The position numbers and the translations under genes were made by a program. Source: Microbacterium sp. LWH7-1.2 (lineage in GTDB: Bacteria > Actinomycetota > Actinomycetes > Actinomycetales > Microbacteriaceae). Taken from it: a stretch of DNA of 64,000 bases. Below the pieces are notes generated by a model. That model ran no database searches. It worked only from the letters and a program-made list of their open reading frames with translations, and was not told where the DNA came from. Positions 9,074-18,024 of this stretch are shown here, piece after piece (within the stretch, counting starts at the first letter, position 1; every line of letters starts with the position of its first letter). The stretch lies in the NCBI RefSeq assembly GCF_038397755.1, contig NZ_CP151637.1, positions 2,170,001 to 2,234,000 on the forward strand. The letters are read 5' to 3'.

Positions 9074-9422
9074 TGTTCTCCCTCACTCCGGACCCATGTC
9101 GCAGACCGGCGCCCGCTGCTAGCATCACGCTCAAGTCCGCTGGGGGGACGGGATGCGACGTGGGATCCGGGTGCTCCTCGCGACGATCGTGTCGGTCGCC
9201 GCGCTCGGCGTCGGCGCCCCGACGGCGCAGGCCGCGACGGGCGACTTCGAAGACGCGCTGGCCGCGTGGGTGCCGCCGGACGCCGACGGCGCAGCATCCG
9301 GGATCCCCGCCATCGAGTTCACCGAAGAGTCGCTCGCGGGGTGCGAGAGCGGCGCGTATCGCGAGCTGACGCTCAGGTCGGGCGGCATAGTGCGCGTGAT
9401 CTGGATGGAGTGCGGCACGCCG

Positions 9423-9428
9423 GCTAGG
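9423..9428. repeat. Left target-site duplication GCTAGG
   Basis: Six bases identical to 10530-10535, directly flanking the left inverted repeat. They are in frame with the interrupted gene (Ala-Arg codons). Confidence 0.93.
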
Positions 9429-9450
9429 TGTGATGTCCAGGGACGTTGTT
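9429..9450 (+). repeat. IS481 left inverted repeat
   Basis: 22-bp terminal repeat starting TGTGATGTCCAGG. It differs from the right end at two positions, 14 and 16. Confidence 0.92.
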
Positions 9451-9544
9451 TCGGGACACGCCCGGAGTAGCTGAGTAGCGAAGGCCTCCCGGTTGTGAAG
9501 TGGAGCTGTCTAGTTCAACCGCTTCACGAACGCAGGAGGCCCTC

Positions 9545-10534
9545 GTGTCCCACGCTAACGCTGCTCTGACTCCCCGTGCCCGACTGCGCCTCGCGCGCCT
9601 TATCGTCGACGAGGGGTGGCCACTGCAGGTGGCAGCGAAGATGTTCATGGTCTCGACCGTGACAGCCCGGAAGTGGGCGGCCAGATTCCGATCCGAGGGG
9701 CCGGCGGGGATGTCGGATCGGTCGAGCCGCCCCCGCTCGATGCCTGCGAAGACGCCGTCGCCGGTTGTGAAGAAGATCGTGAAGGCCCGCTGGCGGCGTC
9801 GGCTGGGCCCGGTCCAGATCGCCGGTGAGCTCGGTCTGGCTCCGTCGACCGTTCACGCGGTTCTGGTGCGTTGCGGCCTCAACCGCCTCTCCGCGATCGA
9901 CCGGGTCACCGGGGAGCCGATCCGCCGTTATGAGCACGACCATCCCGGCGCACTGATCCACGTCGATGTCACCAAGTTCGGTCGCATCCCCGACGGCGGC
10001 GGGCACCGGTTCGTCGGACGGCAGCAGGGCGCCCGGAACAAGCTCGAGACGCCAGGACTGCCGCGCGGCAAGGACCACAAGCCGAGGACCGGCACCGGGT
10101 TCTTCCACACCGTCGTCGACGACAACTCGCGGGTGGCTTATGTCGAAGAGCACGACGACGAGCGAGCCGAGACTGCCGTCGGCGTCCTCACCCGCGCGAT
10201 CGCGTTCTTCGCCGATCACGGCGTGACCGTCGAGCGCGTCCTTTCCGACAACGGCTCCTGCTACCGGTCCCTTGCCTGGCGAGACGCCTGCGCCGACCTC
10301 GGCATCAGACACAAGCGCACCCGCCCGTACCGCCCGCAGACCAACGGCAAGATCGAGCGCTTCCACCGCACGCTGGCCGACGGATGGGCCTACGCGAAGT
10401 TCTACCCGTCAGAGACCGAACGCCGCGACGCCCTGCCCGGCTGGATCCACTTCTACAATCACCACAGGCGACACTCCGCAATCGGAGCCCCACCCATCAG
10501 CAGGATCAACAACCTGCCTGGACATCACAGCTAG
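9545..10534 (+). CDS. IS481-family transposase (DDE integrase fold)
   Basis: This 329-residue transposase has an N-terminal helix-turn-helix (RLARLIVDEGWPLQVAAKMF region). An rve-type catalytic core follows: Asp in IHVDVTKFG, Asp in VLSDNGSCYRS, and Glu in QTNGKIERFHRTL. The GTG at 9545 is preferred over upstream starts because GGAGG lies five bases before it. Its last sense codon and TAG stop cross the right inverted-repeat end into the target duplication, so the stop depends on the CTAG-containing insertion site. Confidence 0.93.
   Translation: MSHANAALTPRARLRLARLIVDEGWPLQVAAKMFMVSTVTARKWAARFRSEGPAGMSDRSSRPRSMPAKTPSPVVKKIVKARWRRRLGPVQIAGELGLAPSTVHAVLVRCGLNRLSAIDRVTGEPIRRYEHDHPGALIHVDVTKFGRIPDGGGHRFVGRQQGARNKLETPGLPRGKDHKPRTGTGFFHTVVDDNSRVAYVEEHDDERAETAVGVLTRAIAFFADHGVTVERVLSDNGSCYRSLAWRDACADLGIRHKRTRPYRPQTNGKIERFHRTLADGWAYAKFYPSETERRDALPGWIHFYNHHRRHSAIGAPPISRINNLPGHHS
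10508..10529 (-). repeat. IS481 right inverted repeat
   Basis: 22-bp terminal repeat read on the minus strand, beginning TGTGATGTCCAGG and ending GTTGTT like the left end. Confidence 0.92.
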
Positions 10535-10535
10535 G
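10530..10535. repeat. Right target-site duplication GCTAGG
   Basis: Second copy of the six-base duplication. It also supplies the TAG that ends the transposase frame. Confidence 0.93.
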
Positions 10536-12682
10536 GCGGTCGAGCGCGTCAGCGCCGAATGGTCGGACTACGGCCTGCTGCCTGCTCCCGCGGTGGCCCC
10601 GGCTCTCGGCGAGGGGTTCGAGCTCACCGCGCGATTCGTCTCGGCCGAGACCTCGCCGATGCTCTTCCGGATCTGGGCGCAAGGCACCCACGCCGTCGGC
10701 GTCGGCCGCACGTGCGAAACCGGCGATCTCGCATGCGAAGACGCAAGCGCGCAGGACGCGCGCGCCCTCGCAGCGCTGACGCCGACCCCGGTGAGCGCGA
10801 CGGCGTTGCCGGAGCGGATCGACGACGACCCCCTGCGCGACTTCGCACCGGCCGAAGAGGACGGTCCGTGGATGCTGCGGTTCTCGCTACCCGCCGACAC
10901 CACTGTGCAGGGCGCCCCCGACGCGCGGTGCGGCGACGGCATCGCGACGCAGTTCGTCAATCCCGTCGGCGAGACCGTCAAGGTGTTCTGGGTCGACTGC
11001 GCGACGGTGGCCCGGGCTCAGGAGCTCTCGACCGACTACTGGCGTATGACCGACAGCGCCGGTCTGAGCCTTGTGTACATCGCGGGATACGACGGCGTCA
11101 CGCGACTGCAGGAGTCGAACGGATCACGCATCCTCCGGTGGTGGATTCAAGGATCGCAGTACATCCAGGTCGAGCAGTCGTGCGCCGACGCCGACGAAGC
11201 ACGCTGCGCGGAGCGCACAGCCGCCTACCTGCACGAGATCACGGCGTCGATGACCGGAGACGTGCAGCCACTCACGAACTGGAACAAGGCCCTCTGGGCG
11301 GTCGTGGTGCTCGTCGGTGTGCCGATCGCGACCTACCTCGTGATCCTCATCCCCCGTCGCGTGATCGCCCGGCGACGGCAGCGCGAGGCCGACCCCGGGA
11401 CGGAGCCGGAGGCGACCGCGGCATACGTGTCGGTCGACCGGCTGATCCGCCGGGCGCGCACCGGGCGCACCGTGCGCCGCATCATCGTGGTCGTGCTGGG
11501 CACGGTCGCCTCGATCGCGGTGGCGGTGCTCGGCCTGTACAGCGGCCAGTTCGCCGTTCAGCTGCTCGGCCTCTTCGTCGCACCCGTGTTCGTGTTCGTC
11601 GCCATCGGCGCGCTGGTCGACCTGGTGTGGCGCCCCCATCGGCTCGTCCGGCCGCCGCGCCGACGCGGTCGCCCTTCACTGCAAGGACTCGTCGGGATGC
11701 TGCTGCGCGGCCTCGCCGCGCTGGTCGCCGTCTCGACGCTCATGCTCTACCTGCTGGCCGTGCTCTTCATGTGGTTCAACGGTCAGCAGACCGCGGCGAC
11801 GTTCCGCGCCGAGATCGAGCAGATGCTCGCACAGGCGGAGGGCGCCGCACGGGTGCTGCCTCTCGCGCTGCTCTGGCTGCAGGACCTGCAGCGCAGCGGG
11901 TGGATCGTGGCGCTCTTCTTCATCATGGTGGCGATCCCGATCTTCCTGGCGTATCTGCTCGACCGGCTCGGGCGGCGGCTCGCCCGCCGCTCCCTCACCG
12001 ATACCCTCGCGCACGACGACCGCCCGTACTTCCTGTACCTGCGCGGGTTCGACGAGGATCGGCTGCGCATCGATGAGTCGCTGGGGCGGCGTGGGTTCCT
12101 CGAAGTGTTCTCACCGTTCGGCCGCCCCAGGTTCGAGGAGGTGCTGGCGGAGCAGCTGAGCGGGTGGGGTCCCGTCATCGCGATCTCGGGCACGAAGCGC
12201 CGGATCCAAGACCTCGGTGCGGCGAAGATGTCGTTCGAAGGCGACGAGTGGCGTGACGAGGTCGAGAGATGGGTCGGCGGCGCACGCGCCGTGGTGTTGT
12301 CTGCGACCCCGAGCGAAGTGCGCGCCGGGCTGGAGTGGGAGATCGCTCACCTCGCGTCGCGTCCCGACGCGCCGCCGGTGGTCCTCGTGATCTCGCCGTG
12401 GCCGCGGTCCACGCGCGAGGCACGGTGGCGAGGATTCCTCACGAGCGCCGGGCGATGGCCGCTGTTCCGGCAGCTCATCGACCGGCCCGTGCCCTCGGCG
12501 ACCACCATCGTGACCCACCGACCGGGACGCGGGTGGACGGCCTACGGGGCGCGCCGACGGTGGGACTGGTCGTACGCCGCCGCGCTGCTCACCGCGATCG
12601 GCAACGGCGACCTCCAGCGGGCGGGTACGGGGGTTGACGCCCCGGGTGCGCCGGCCTCGGCGGAGCATGAACCGGAGCCGGC

Positions 12683-13966
12683 ATGAGCGAAGTGTCGTGG
12701 TGGCCGGCGGTGCGGCGGATCGGGATCGTCGTGTCGGCGGCGGGATGCGCCGTGCTGGCGGTGCTGCTGGCGGTCGCCGCGCTGCGCCCCGATCACCCGC
12801 TCGCGGAGCCGCTCGCCGAGTTCTGGGATCCGCAGTCGTGGCAGATCGTCACGCTCTCCATCGTGTGGGATGGACTGCTCAGCGCGTTCATCCTCGTGGG
12901 AAGACGACCGCGGCAGTCCGCACGCCCACTTCTCGCGCTCGTGCTGATGGGCGCCGTCGCCGTGGGGCTGGGATTCACGGCCTACCTCCCCTGCACGGGC
13001 GACGGCGTGCCGTTCTGGACGCCGCTCAGCTGGGGGCTCGCCGTCTTCGTAGGAAGCGCCGGCGACCCCTTCGGCGCCACCGCAGGCTGCCCCGACCAGG
13101 CCCCGCTCGCCCTTCTCGTCGCCCGCTATCTCGCCGTCGCCACGGTCGGTCTCGGGTTCGTGGCCGCAGCATCCGTTCTCTTCCGATCACAGCTCGACGT
13201 GCTGCGCATGCGGCGCTCCCGCTCGCGCATCGTGATCGACGGCCCGCTCGATGTGACGCTGCGCGCGGCCACCCGGATCCGTGATCGAGTGGGGCGCCGC
13301 ACGCTGATCGTCGTGCGTGCCGACGCGAGCGATCCCCCGCCACCCGCGCATCGCCAGCAGGGCATCGTGCTGCTCCGCTGGCCCGACCCGGTCGACGCCG
13401 CCCTCCGCGCCTTCTCACTCCGGCGCGGGCGCGTCGCCTTGACCGCGCTCTACCTGCTGGGCCCGGAGGCGAGCGTGAATCTCACCCGCTTCGAGCATCT
13501 GGCAGATGGCCTGGCGGCAGCATCCGCCGCTCCTCGTGACATCCGCGCAGTCGTGCGCATCGACGACGTCTGGGTCGCGGAATACTGGCGCCGGCAGAAC
13601 GTCGACCGGCCCGGGTGGGCGCTCGACGCCATCAGCGTGTTCGAGGCGACCGCGGAGCGGCTGGTGGCGCGGTGGATGCACGACGGCCACGACCGGGTGG
13701 CCGTGCACGGCGACCCCGATCTCGTGCTGGCGATCGCGGCGGAGGTCGCGCAACGCGCCCGCGAACGCGAGGCCAGTCGGGTCCCCGGCCCGCCGCCGCC
13801 GCAGATCGTGATCGTGGGGACGGATGCTGCGACCCTGCGTCGGCAGCACGAACTCCACCAGCGCGCGTTCGGCAACGTGGGCGCCGGCATCGCCGCGCAC
13901 ACGTGCGACGACATGGCGGAAGGGTTCGTCGACGCGCTCGCGGGCGCGCGATCCCCGCGGTCATGA
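12683..13966 (+). CDS. Membrane protein with TrkA-N-like nucleotide-binding region
   Basis: This 427-residue protein has about four N-terminal membrane helices (roughly residues 11-30, 50-66, 78-98 and 137-160). A cytosolic region from about 175 shows the layout of TrkA-N/RCK-like domains found with RyR domains: RTLIVVRAD, then ALYLLGPEASVNLTRFEHLAD, AVVRIDDVWVAEYWRRQ, and a late strand PQIVIVGTDA. It overlaps both neighbours by ATGA, so all three genes are coupled. A channel- or sensor-like role that reads a nucleotide is inference. The IS upstream may reduce its expression. Confidence 0.6.
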   Translation: MSEVSWWPAVRRIGIVVSAAGCAVLAVLLAVAALRPDHPLAEPLAEFWDPQSWQIVTLSIVWDGLLSAFILVGRRPRQSARPLLALVLMGAVAVGLGFTAYLPCTGDGVPFWTPLSWGLAVFVGSAGDPFGATAGCPDQAPLALLVARYLAVATVGLGFVAAASVLFRSQLDVLRMRRSRSRIVIDGPLDVTLRAATRIRDRVGRRTLIVVRADASDPPPPAHRQQGIVLLRWPDPVDAALRAFSLRRGRVALTALYLLGPEASVNLTRFEHLADGLAAASAAPRDIRAVVRIDDVWVAEYWRRQNVDRPGWALDAISVFEATAERLVARWMHDGHDRVAVHGDPDLVLAIAAEVAQRAREREASRVPGPPPPQIVIVGTDAATLRRQHELHQRAFGNVGAGIAAHTCDDMAEGFVDALAGARSPRS

Positions 13967-15021
13967 CGGCGCCCGTCGTGGGCGCGCCCGCCGGAGGTGA
14001 CGTTCGCCCAGCGGAGCTGGCCGCAGCGCACCCGGACTGGGCGGTCTACGCGCGCGTGAACGAAGGCAGCGCCATTCCGCGCGTGCCGGTGATGGAACGT
14101 CTCTACCCGTTCGCGGTGAGCTTCGGGGAAGCACGCGTCATCGATCGCTGGGAACGGGTCGCCCGCGTCGCGCACGCGAACTTCCTCGCCGACCACGGCG
14201 AGGATCCCGCAATCCCTGCCCGCCGGCCCTGGGACAAGGGCCTCGCCGACTTCTACAAGGAGAGCAACATCCGCCTCGTGCGCACCACCCTCGCCTCGGC
14301 GGTCGCCGTCGGCAGGACCTGGGGGCCGCTGCCGTCAGACGCCGACCCGGATGACGTCGCCCCGACGCCGGAGCAGTTCGACGCCATGGTCGAGCGCGAG
14401 CACGAGTCCTGGCGGGCCACGCTGCTCGCGGCTGGGTGGCGGCCCGCCGCGCGTCGCGACGACGCGCGGCGCACGCATCCTTTTCTCGTCCCGTGGGCGG
14501 CCCTCGACGAGGACGGGAGGGCGAAGACGCGGAGCTCAGTGCACGACGCGCTCGAACTCCTTCGTGCGCTGGGGTACGCGTCCCGCCCGCAGCGGACGGC
14601 GGTGGCGGTCGCGGTGGGCCCCGGCCCCGGGTCAGCGGCGGGGGCGGGGTCGCCGGGGAGCGGCCGCTACCGCCGCCGCGGGGAGGTCACCGCTCAGCGG
14701 GTCAGCGCGCCATGGCGCTGGACCACGCAATCCGGGAGCGTGATGGAAGCACAGGCCGGCGACTGGCGCGTCAGCGATGGCGAGCGGAGCTGGTCCGTCC
14801 GGCCCGCGGAGTTCGCCGCGAGCTACCGGAGCGCAGGCGACGGGCGCTGGCGTCGCATCGGGACCGTGAACGCACGCCGCGCGGAGGAGGCGGAACGCAT
14901 CGAGACGCTCGAGGGAGTAGCGATCGCAGCGACCGGCGACTGGATCGTCGAGGGCGACGGAGGCGAGCGCTGGATCGTGCCCGGCGAACACTTCGCGGAG
15001 TCGTACGAGGCTGCCCCTTGA
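13963..15021 (+). CDS. RyR-domain protein with C-terminal PGDYG-type repeats
   Basis: This 352-residue, apparently soluble protein carries two related helical segments. Residues about 60-125 show RWERVARVAHANF and then WDKGLADFYKESNIR. Residues about 138-195 show a clear ryanodine-receptor-type domain: EREHESWRATLLAAGW, HPFLVPWAALDEDGR, ALELLRALGY. Residues about 235-350 hold two repeats with GDWRV, WSVRPAEFAASYR, RRIGTVNARRAEE and then GDWIV, resembling PGDYG domains. RyR domains bind small ligands in some contexts and in bacteria accompany TrkA-N membrane proteins, exactly as here. The start at 13963 overlaps the previous stop (ATGA). Confidence 0.72.
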   Translation: MTAPVVGAPAGGDVRPAELAAAHPDWAVYARVNEGSAIPRVPVMERLYPFAVSFGEARVIDRWERVARVAHANFLADHGEDPAIPARRPWDKGLADFYKESNIRLVRTTLASAVAVGRTWGPLPSDADPDDVAPTPEQFDAMVEREHESWRATLLAAGWRPAARRDDARRTHPFLVPWAALDEDGRAKTRSSVHDALELLRALGYASRPQRTAVAVAVGPGPGSAAGAGSPGSGRYRRRGEVTAQRVSAPWRWTTQSGSVMEAQAGDWRVSDGERSWSVRPAEFAASYRSAGDGRWRRIGTVNARRAEEAERIETLEGVAIAATGDWIVEGDGGERWIVPGEHFAESYEAAP

Positions 15022-15149
15022 CCGACCCGTCTCAGCGTTGCGTCATTGCGGCCGCGACGCGACGGTCGGGGTCATCGAGCTCGGCCGGCCACCAACCGAA
15101 ACGTGGTCCGCGGGACCGCGAGTACCCTTGCGCTGAAGACGAGTCAGCC

Positions 15150-15287
15150 TCAGAGCTCGTGGACACTGAGCAGCTGCCAGCCCTCCGGAACTTTGGCTTC
15201 GAGGGCGGCCATGTCGTGGGCCTCGATCTCTTCGACGTCGCCGCGGCGCGCCTCCGCCCTGTTTTCCGGGGGCAGCCTGCGGTATCG
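15150..15287 (-). pseudogene. Possible gene remnant or small ORF in the 15.0-15.4 kb gap
   Basis: A 45-codon minus-strand stretch ends with a stop at 15150 and reads like real protein: RGDVEEIEAHDMAALEAKV, then PEGWQLLSVHEL. A stop lies immediately upstream, and no ATG, GTG or TTG precedes the internal ATG, so it is either a 20-residue peptide or the tail of a decayed gene. The rest of 15022-15418 shows only a palindrome near the gmd start. Confidence 0.3.
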
Positions 15288-15348
15288 TCACTCTATTCTC
15301 GACGGTGAGACAGCTCCCGACAGGTTCACCGAGAGCCTGGCTGCCGCC

Positions 15349-15365
15349 GTCACGGAATCCGTGAC
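15349..15365. promoter_or_regulatory. Perfect 8-bp palindrome upstream of gmd
   Basis: GTCACGGA-A-TCCGTGAC is a perfect inverted repeat with a one-base centre, ending 53 nt before the gmd GTG. Its size suits a dimeric repressor or activator site. The binding protein is unknown. Confidence 0.45.
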
Positions 15366-15418
15366 CGGTGCGGAGACGCTGTACGCCCTCCGCGGGTCGC
15401 TGGGGGACGGAGTACGAC

Positions 15419-16462
15419 GTGAAGCGTGCACTCATCACCGGGATCACCGGTCAGGATGGCTCTTACCTCGCCGAGCTTCTGCTCGGAAAGGGCTACGAGG
15501 TCCACGGCCTGATACGCCGGGCGTCGACCTTCAATACGCAGCGCATCGACCATCTCTACGTCGACCCACATGACCCGAGCGCACGGCTGTTCCTCCATTA
15601 CGGGGACCTGAGCGACGGCGCAGGGCTGGTGAGCCTGCTCGTGAAGATCCATCCGAGCGAGGTGTACAACCTCGCTGCCCAGTCGCACGTGCGGGTGTCG
15701 TTCGACGAGCCCGTGCACACCGCCGACACGACGGGGATCGGCACGGTCCGCCTTCTCGAGGCCGTGCGATCGTCGGGCATCGACACGAAGTTCTACCAGG
15801 CCTCCACCTCGGAGCTGTACGGCGCCACGCCCCCGCCGCAGAACGAGCTGTCGCCGTTCTCCCCGCGGTCACCGTACGCGGCCGCGAAGCTCTACAGCTT
15901 CTGGATCACCAAGAACTACCGCGAGGCCTACGACCTGTTCGCCGTCAACGGGATCCTCTTCAACCATGAGTCTCCGCGACGCGGCGAGACCTTCGTCACC
16001 CGCAAGATCTCGCGTGCGGTCGCCCGGATTCAGGCGGGTGAGCAGAAGGACCTGTACCTCGGAAATCTCGACTCCATCAGAGACTGGGGCTATGCGGCCG
16101 AGTATGTGGAAGGAATGTGGCGGATGCTGCAGGTCGATGAACCCGAGGACTTCGTGCTCGCGACGGGCCGGGGTTACACGATTCGCGACTTCCTGGAGGC
16201 ATCGTTCGGGCATGTGGGCTTGGACTGGCAGGAGTTCGTGAAGTTCGACGAACGCTACCTGCGCCCGACCGAGGTCGACGCCCTCATCGGCGACCCGGCC
16301 AAGGCCGCCGAGAAGCTCGGGTGGGAGGCGACGCTCGATGGCAAGGACCTCGCGAAGCTCATGGTCGACGCCGACATCGAGGCACTCGAGAAGCGTCCGG
16401 AGTGGATCGACTCGGTCAACCTCGCCTCGTGGACGCCCGAGCCGTCGCTGGTAGGCCCGTGA
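15419..16462 (+). CDS. gmd: GDP-mannose 4,6-dehydratase
   Basis: This 347-residue short-chain dehydrogenase/reductase enzyme converts GDP-mannose to GDP-4-keto-6-deoxymannose. The NADP-binding motif [16 protein letters not shown] is at the N-terminus. The Ser-Tyr-Lys catalytic set appears as QASTSELYG and [12 protein letters not shown], and [15 protein letters not shown] is the characteristic Gmd stretch. The GTG at 15419 is chosen because GGGGGACGGAG precedes it and the protein then begins directly with the Rossmann strand. It is coupled to fcl by a GTGA overlap, giving a GDP-L-fucose pathway. Confidence 0.93.
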   Translation: MKRALITGITGQDGSYLAELLLGKGYEVHGLIRRASTFNTQRIDHLYVDPHDPSARLFLHYGDLSDGAGLVSLLVKIHPSEVYNLAAQSHVRVSFDEPVHTADTTGIGTVRLLEAVRSSGIDTKFYQASTSELYGATPPPQNELSPFSPRSPYAAAKLYSFWITKNYREAYDLFAVNGILFNHESPRRGETFVTRKISRAVARIQAGEQKDLYLGNLDSIRDWGYAAEYVEGMWRMLQVDEPEDFVLATGRGYTIRDFLEASFGHVGLDWQEFVKFDERYLRPTEVDALIGDPAKAAEKLGWEATLDGKDLAKLMVDADIEALEKRPEWIDSVNLASWTPEPSLVGP

Positions 16463-17442
16463 CATCGGCGCATGACACCGTCACCTACGCCCCCGGCGAG
16501 CTCGCCCGGGACGCCACGTTCTATGTCGCGGGCCATCGCGGACTTGTCGGCTCCGCCATCGTGCGCCGGTTGCAGGCCGCGGGCTTCACGAACATCGTCG
16601 GCAAGACGTCCGCCGAGCTCGACCTGAAGAACCGCGATGACGTCTTCGACTACGTGGCGGAGGTCAGGCCGCGGTACCTCGTGCTCGCTGCGGCCAGGGT
16701 CGGCGGCATCCTGGCGAACAGTACGTATCCGGTCGATTTCCTGAGCGACAATCTCCGGATCCAGTCGAACGTGCTCGACGCGGCGCTGGCGAACGACGTG
16801 GAGCGGGTCGCCTTCCTCGGCTCGTCGTGCATCTATCCGAAGTTCGCGGAGCAGCCGATCCGCGAGGACTCGCTGCTCACGGGACGTCTGGAACCGACGA
16901 ACGACGCGTACGCGATCGCGAAGATCGCCGGCATCCTGAACATCCAGGCCGTGCGTCGGCAGTACGGGCTGCCCTGGATCTCGGCGATGCCCACCAACTT
17001 GTACGGGCCCAACGACAACTTCTCGCGGAACGGGTCGCACGTGCTCCCCGCCCTGATCCGCCGGTACGACGAGGCGGTGAAGTCCGGTGCGTCGTCGGTG
17101 ACGAACTGGGGCACCGGCACACCCCGGCGCGAATTCCTGCACTCCGATGACATGGCCGACGCCGTGCTGCACCTGCTCGAGCACTACGACGGTCCGGAGC
17201 AGGTCAACGTCGGCACCGGGTCGGACGTCACGATCCGGGAGGTCGCGGACACGATCGCCGGGGTGGTGGGATTCGACGGCGAGACCGAGTGGGACACGTC
17301 CAAGCCCGACGGCACTCCGCAGAAGCTGCTCGACGTGTCGAAGCTCGCCGGGGCCGGATGGACGTCGAAGATCCCCCTGGAGGAGGGACTCGAGCGAACC
17401 GTGGCCTGGTACCGCGACCACGCCGGCGCGGTTCGGGAGTAG
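16459..17442 (+). CDS. fcl: GDP-L-fucose synthase
   Basis: This 327-residue epimerase/reductase converts the Gmd product to GDP-L-fucose. It has [14 protein letters not shown] (nucleotide binding), [16 protein letters not shown] and [12 protein letters not shown] (the Tyr-Lys pair), and [10 protein letters not shown]. The GTG start at 16459 overlaps the gmd stop. The first 20 residues before [11 protein letters not shown] are longer than usual, but no in-frame start closer to the Rossmann strand has a Shine-Dalgarno. A hairpin follows the stop. Confidence 0.93.
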   Translation: MTSAHDTVTYAPGELARDATFYVAGHRGLVGSAIVRRLQAAGFTNIVGKTSAELDLKNRDDVFDYVAEVRPRYLVLAAARVGGILANSTYPVDFLSDNLRIQSNVLDAALANDVERVAFLGSSCIYPKFAEQPIREDSLLTGRLEPTNDAYAIAKIAGILNIQAVRRQYGLPWISAMPTNLYGPNDNFSRNGSHVLPALIRRYDEAVKSGASSVTNWGTGTPRREFLHSDDMADAVLHLLEHYDGPEQVNVGTGSDVTIREVADTIAGVVGFDGETEWDTSKPDGTPQKLLDVSKLAGAGWTSKIPLEEGLERTVAWYRDHAGAVRE

Positions 17443-17450
17443 TTTGTGGA

Positions 17451-17497
17451 GCAGCGGCCCTCAGCCTCGGGGGAGAGTGAATTCTGAGAGCCGCTGC
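17451..17497 (+). terminator. Hairpin after gmd-fcl
   Basis: GCAGCGGC pairs with GCCGCTGC and, after one mismatch, CTCAG pairs with CTGAG, nine bases past the fcl stop. No T-run follows, as is common in GC-rich actinobacteria. Confidence 0.65.
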
Positions 17498-17539
17498 ACG
17501 CGTCACCGTAGATGCGACGGCGGGAGCATCGTCCCCGGG

Positions 17540-17568
17540 TTGACAGCGGATCCGCGCACGCGTACTAG
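17540..17568 (+). promoter_or_regulatory. Sigma-70-type promoter of the small membrane gene
   Basis: A perfect -35 TTGACA (17540-17545) and TACTAG (17563-17568) are separated by 17 bases, about 70 nt before the next start. Confidence 0.55.
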
Positions 17569-17639
17569 AGGCGACGCGGCGCACTGTACCGCTACCTTGG
17601 AGCCACTGCCGGCCCCTGTCTCGCCACGGAGGATACGAA

Positions 17640-18002
17640 ATGACTCAGCGCCCGCTCGGCGTCACGCTCGTCGCCATCATCGCCTGGATCTCGGGCTTCC
17701 TGCAGATCGTCGGCTCGATCTTCGTGATCATCGCCGGCCTCTTCATCACATGGCCGGCGATCGTCGGCTGGATCAGTCTCATCATCGGCATCGTGACGCT
17801 GGCCGTCGGCGTCGGGCTCTGGCGCGGCAACCACACCGCTCGCACGATCGCGACGATCGTGTTCATCGCCAACATCGTTCTCGAGGTGCTCGGGATGTTC
17901 AACGGCGAGAGCCTCTGGTCGGCCATCGGCGGCAGCATCCTGTCGATCATCGGCCTGATCCTGCTCTACACGCGCCCGGCGCGGGAGTACTTCGGGTCGT
18001 GA
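17640..18002 (+). CDS. Small four-helix membrane protein
   Basis: This 120-residue protein is almost entirely membrane-embedded, with four hydrophobic segments at about 8-34, 38-62, 68-88 and 92-112 joined by short loops. The GGAGG Shine-Dalgarno sits just before the ATG, and a good promoter lies upstream. It resembles small actinobacterial integral membrane proteins of unknown function; I do not recognise a specific one. It faces the caspase-like gene tail to tail. Confidence 0.8.
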   Translation: MTQRPLGVTLVAIIAWISGFLQIVGSIFVIIAGLFITWPAIVGWISLIIGIVTLAVGVGLWRGNHTARTIATIVFIANIVLEVLGMFNGESLWSAIGGSILSIIGLILLYTRPAREYFGS

Positions 18003-18024
18003 GCACCCGCCGACGAGCCGTCGA

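Larger units (their letters stand above)
9429..10529 (+). mobile_element. IS481-family insertion sequence, complete
   Basis: This 1,101-bp element has 22-bp terminal inverted repeats matching at 20 positions, both ends beginning TGTGATGTCCAGG. It carries one DDE transposase and is flanked by a 6-bp duplication GCTAGG, which fits the NCTAGN target known for IS481. Both ends and the transposase frame look intact, and excision would exactly restore the host frame, so the insertion is probably recent. Confidence 0.95.
9153..12686 (+). pseudogene. Membrane receptor-like protein with cytosolic TIR-like domain, split by an IS481 element
   Basis: Removing the insertion (9429-10529) and one target copy joins 9153-9428 to 10536-12686 in one perfect frame of 808 residues. 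The order is: signal peptide ending near AQA; a duplicated cysteine-containing ectodomain (about residues 30-330); about five membrane helices (about 340-580); and a C-terminal cytosolic domain starting near YFLYLRGFDED. That domain contains GPVIAIS, LGAAKMSF, ARAVVLSATPSEVRAGLEWE and a Pro-rich end. It matches a widespread bacterial domain with a TIR-like or nucleotide-binding look whose function I do not know. The stop overlaps the next ATG. RBS GGGGGGACGGG precedes the ATG. As it stands only a 105-residue chimera is made from the first start. Confidence 0.8.

Noticed and set aside
16471..16474. ATG just after the fcl GTG
   Set aside because: Not in frame with fcl.
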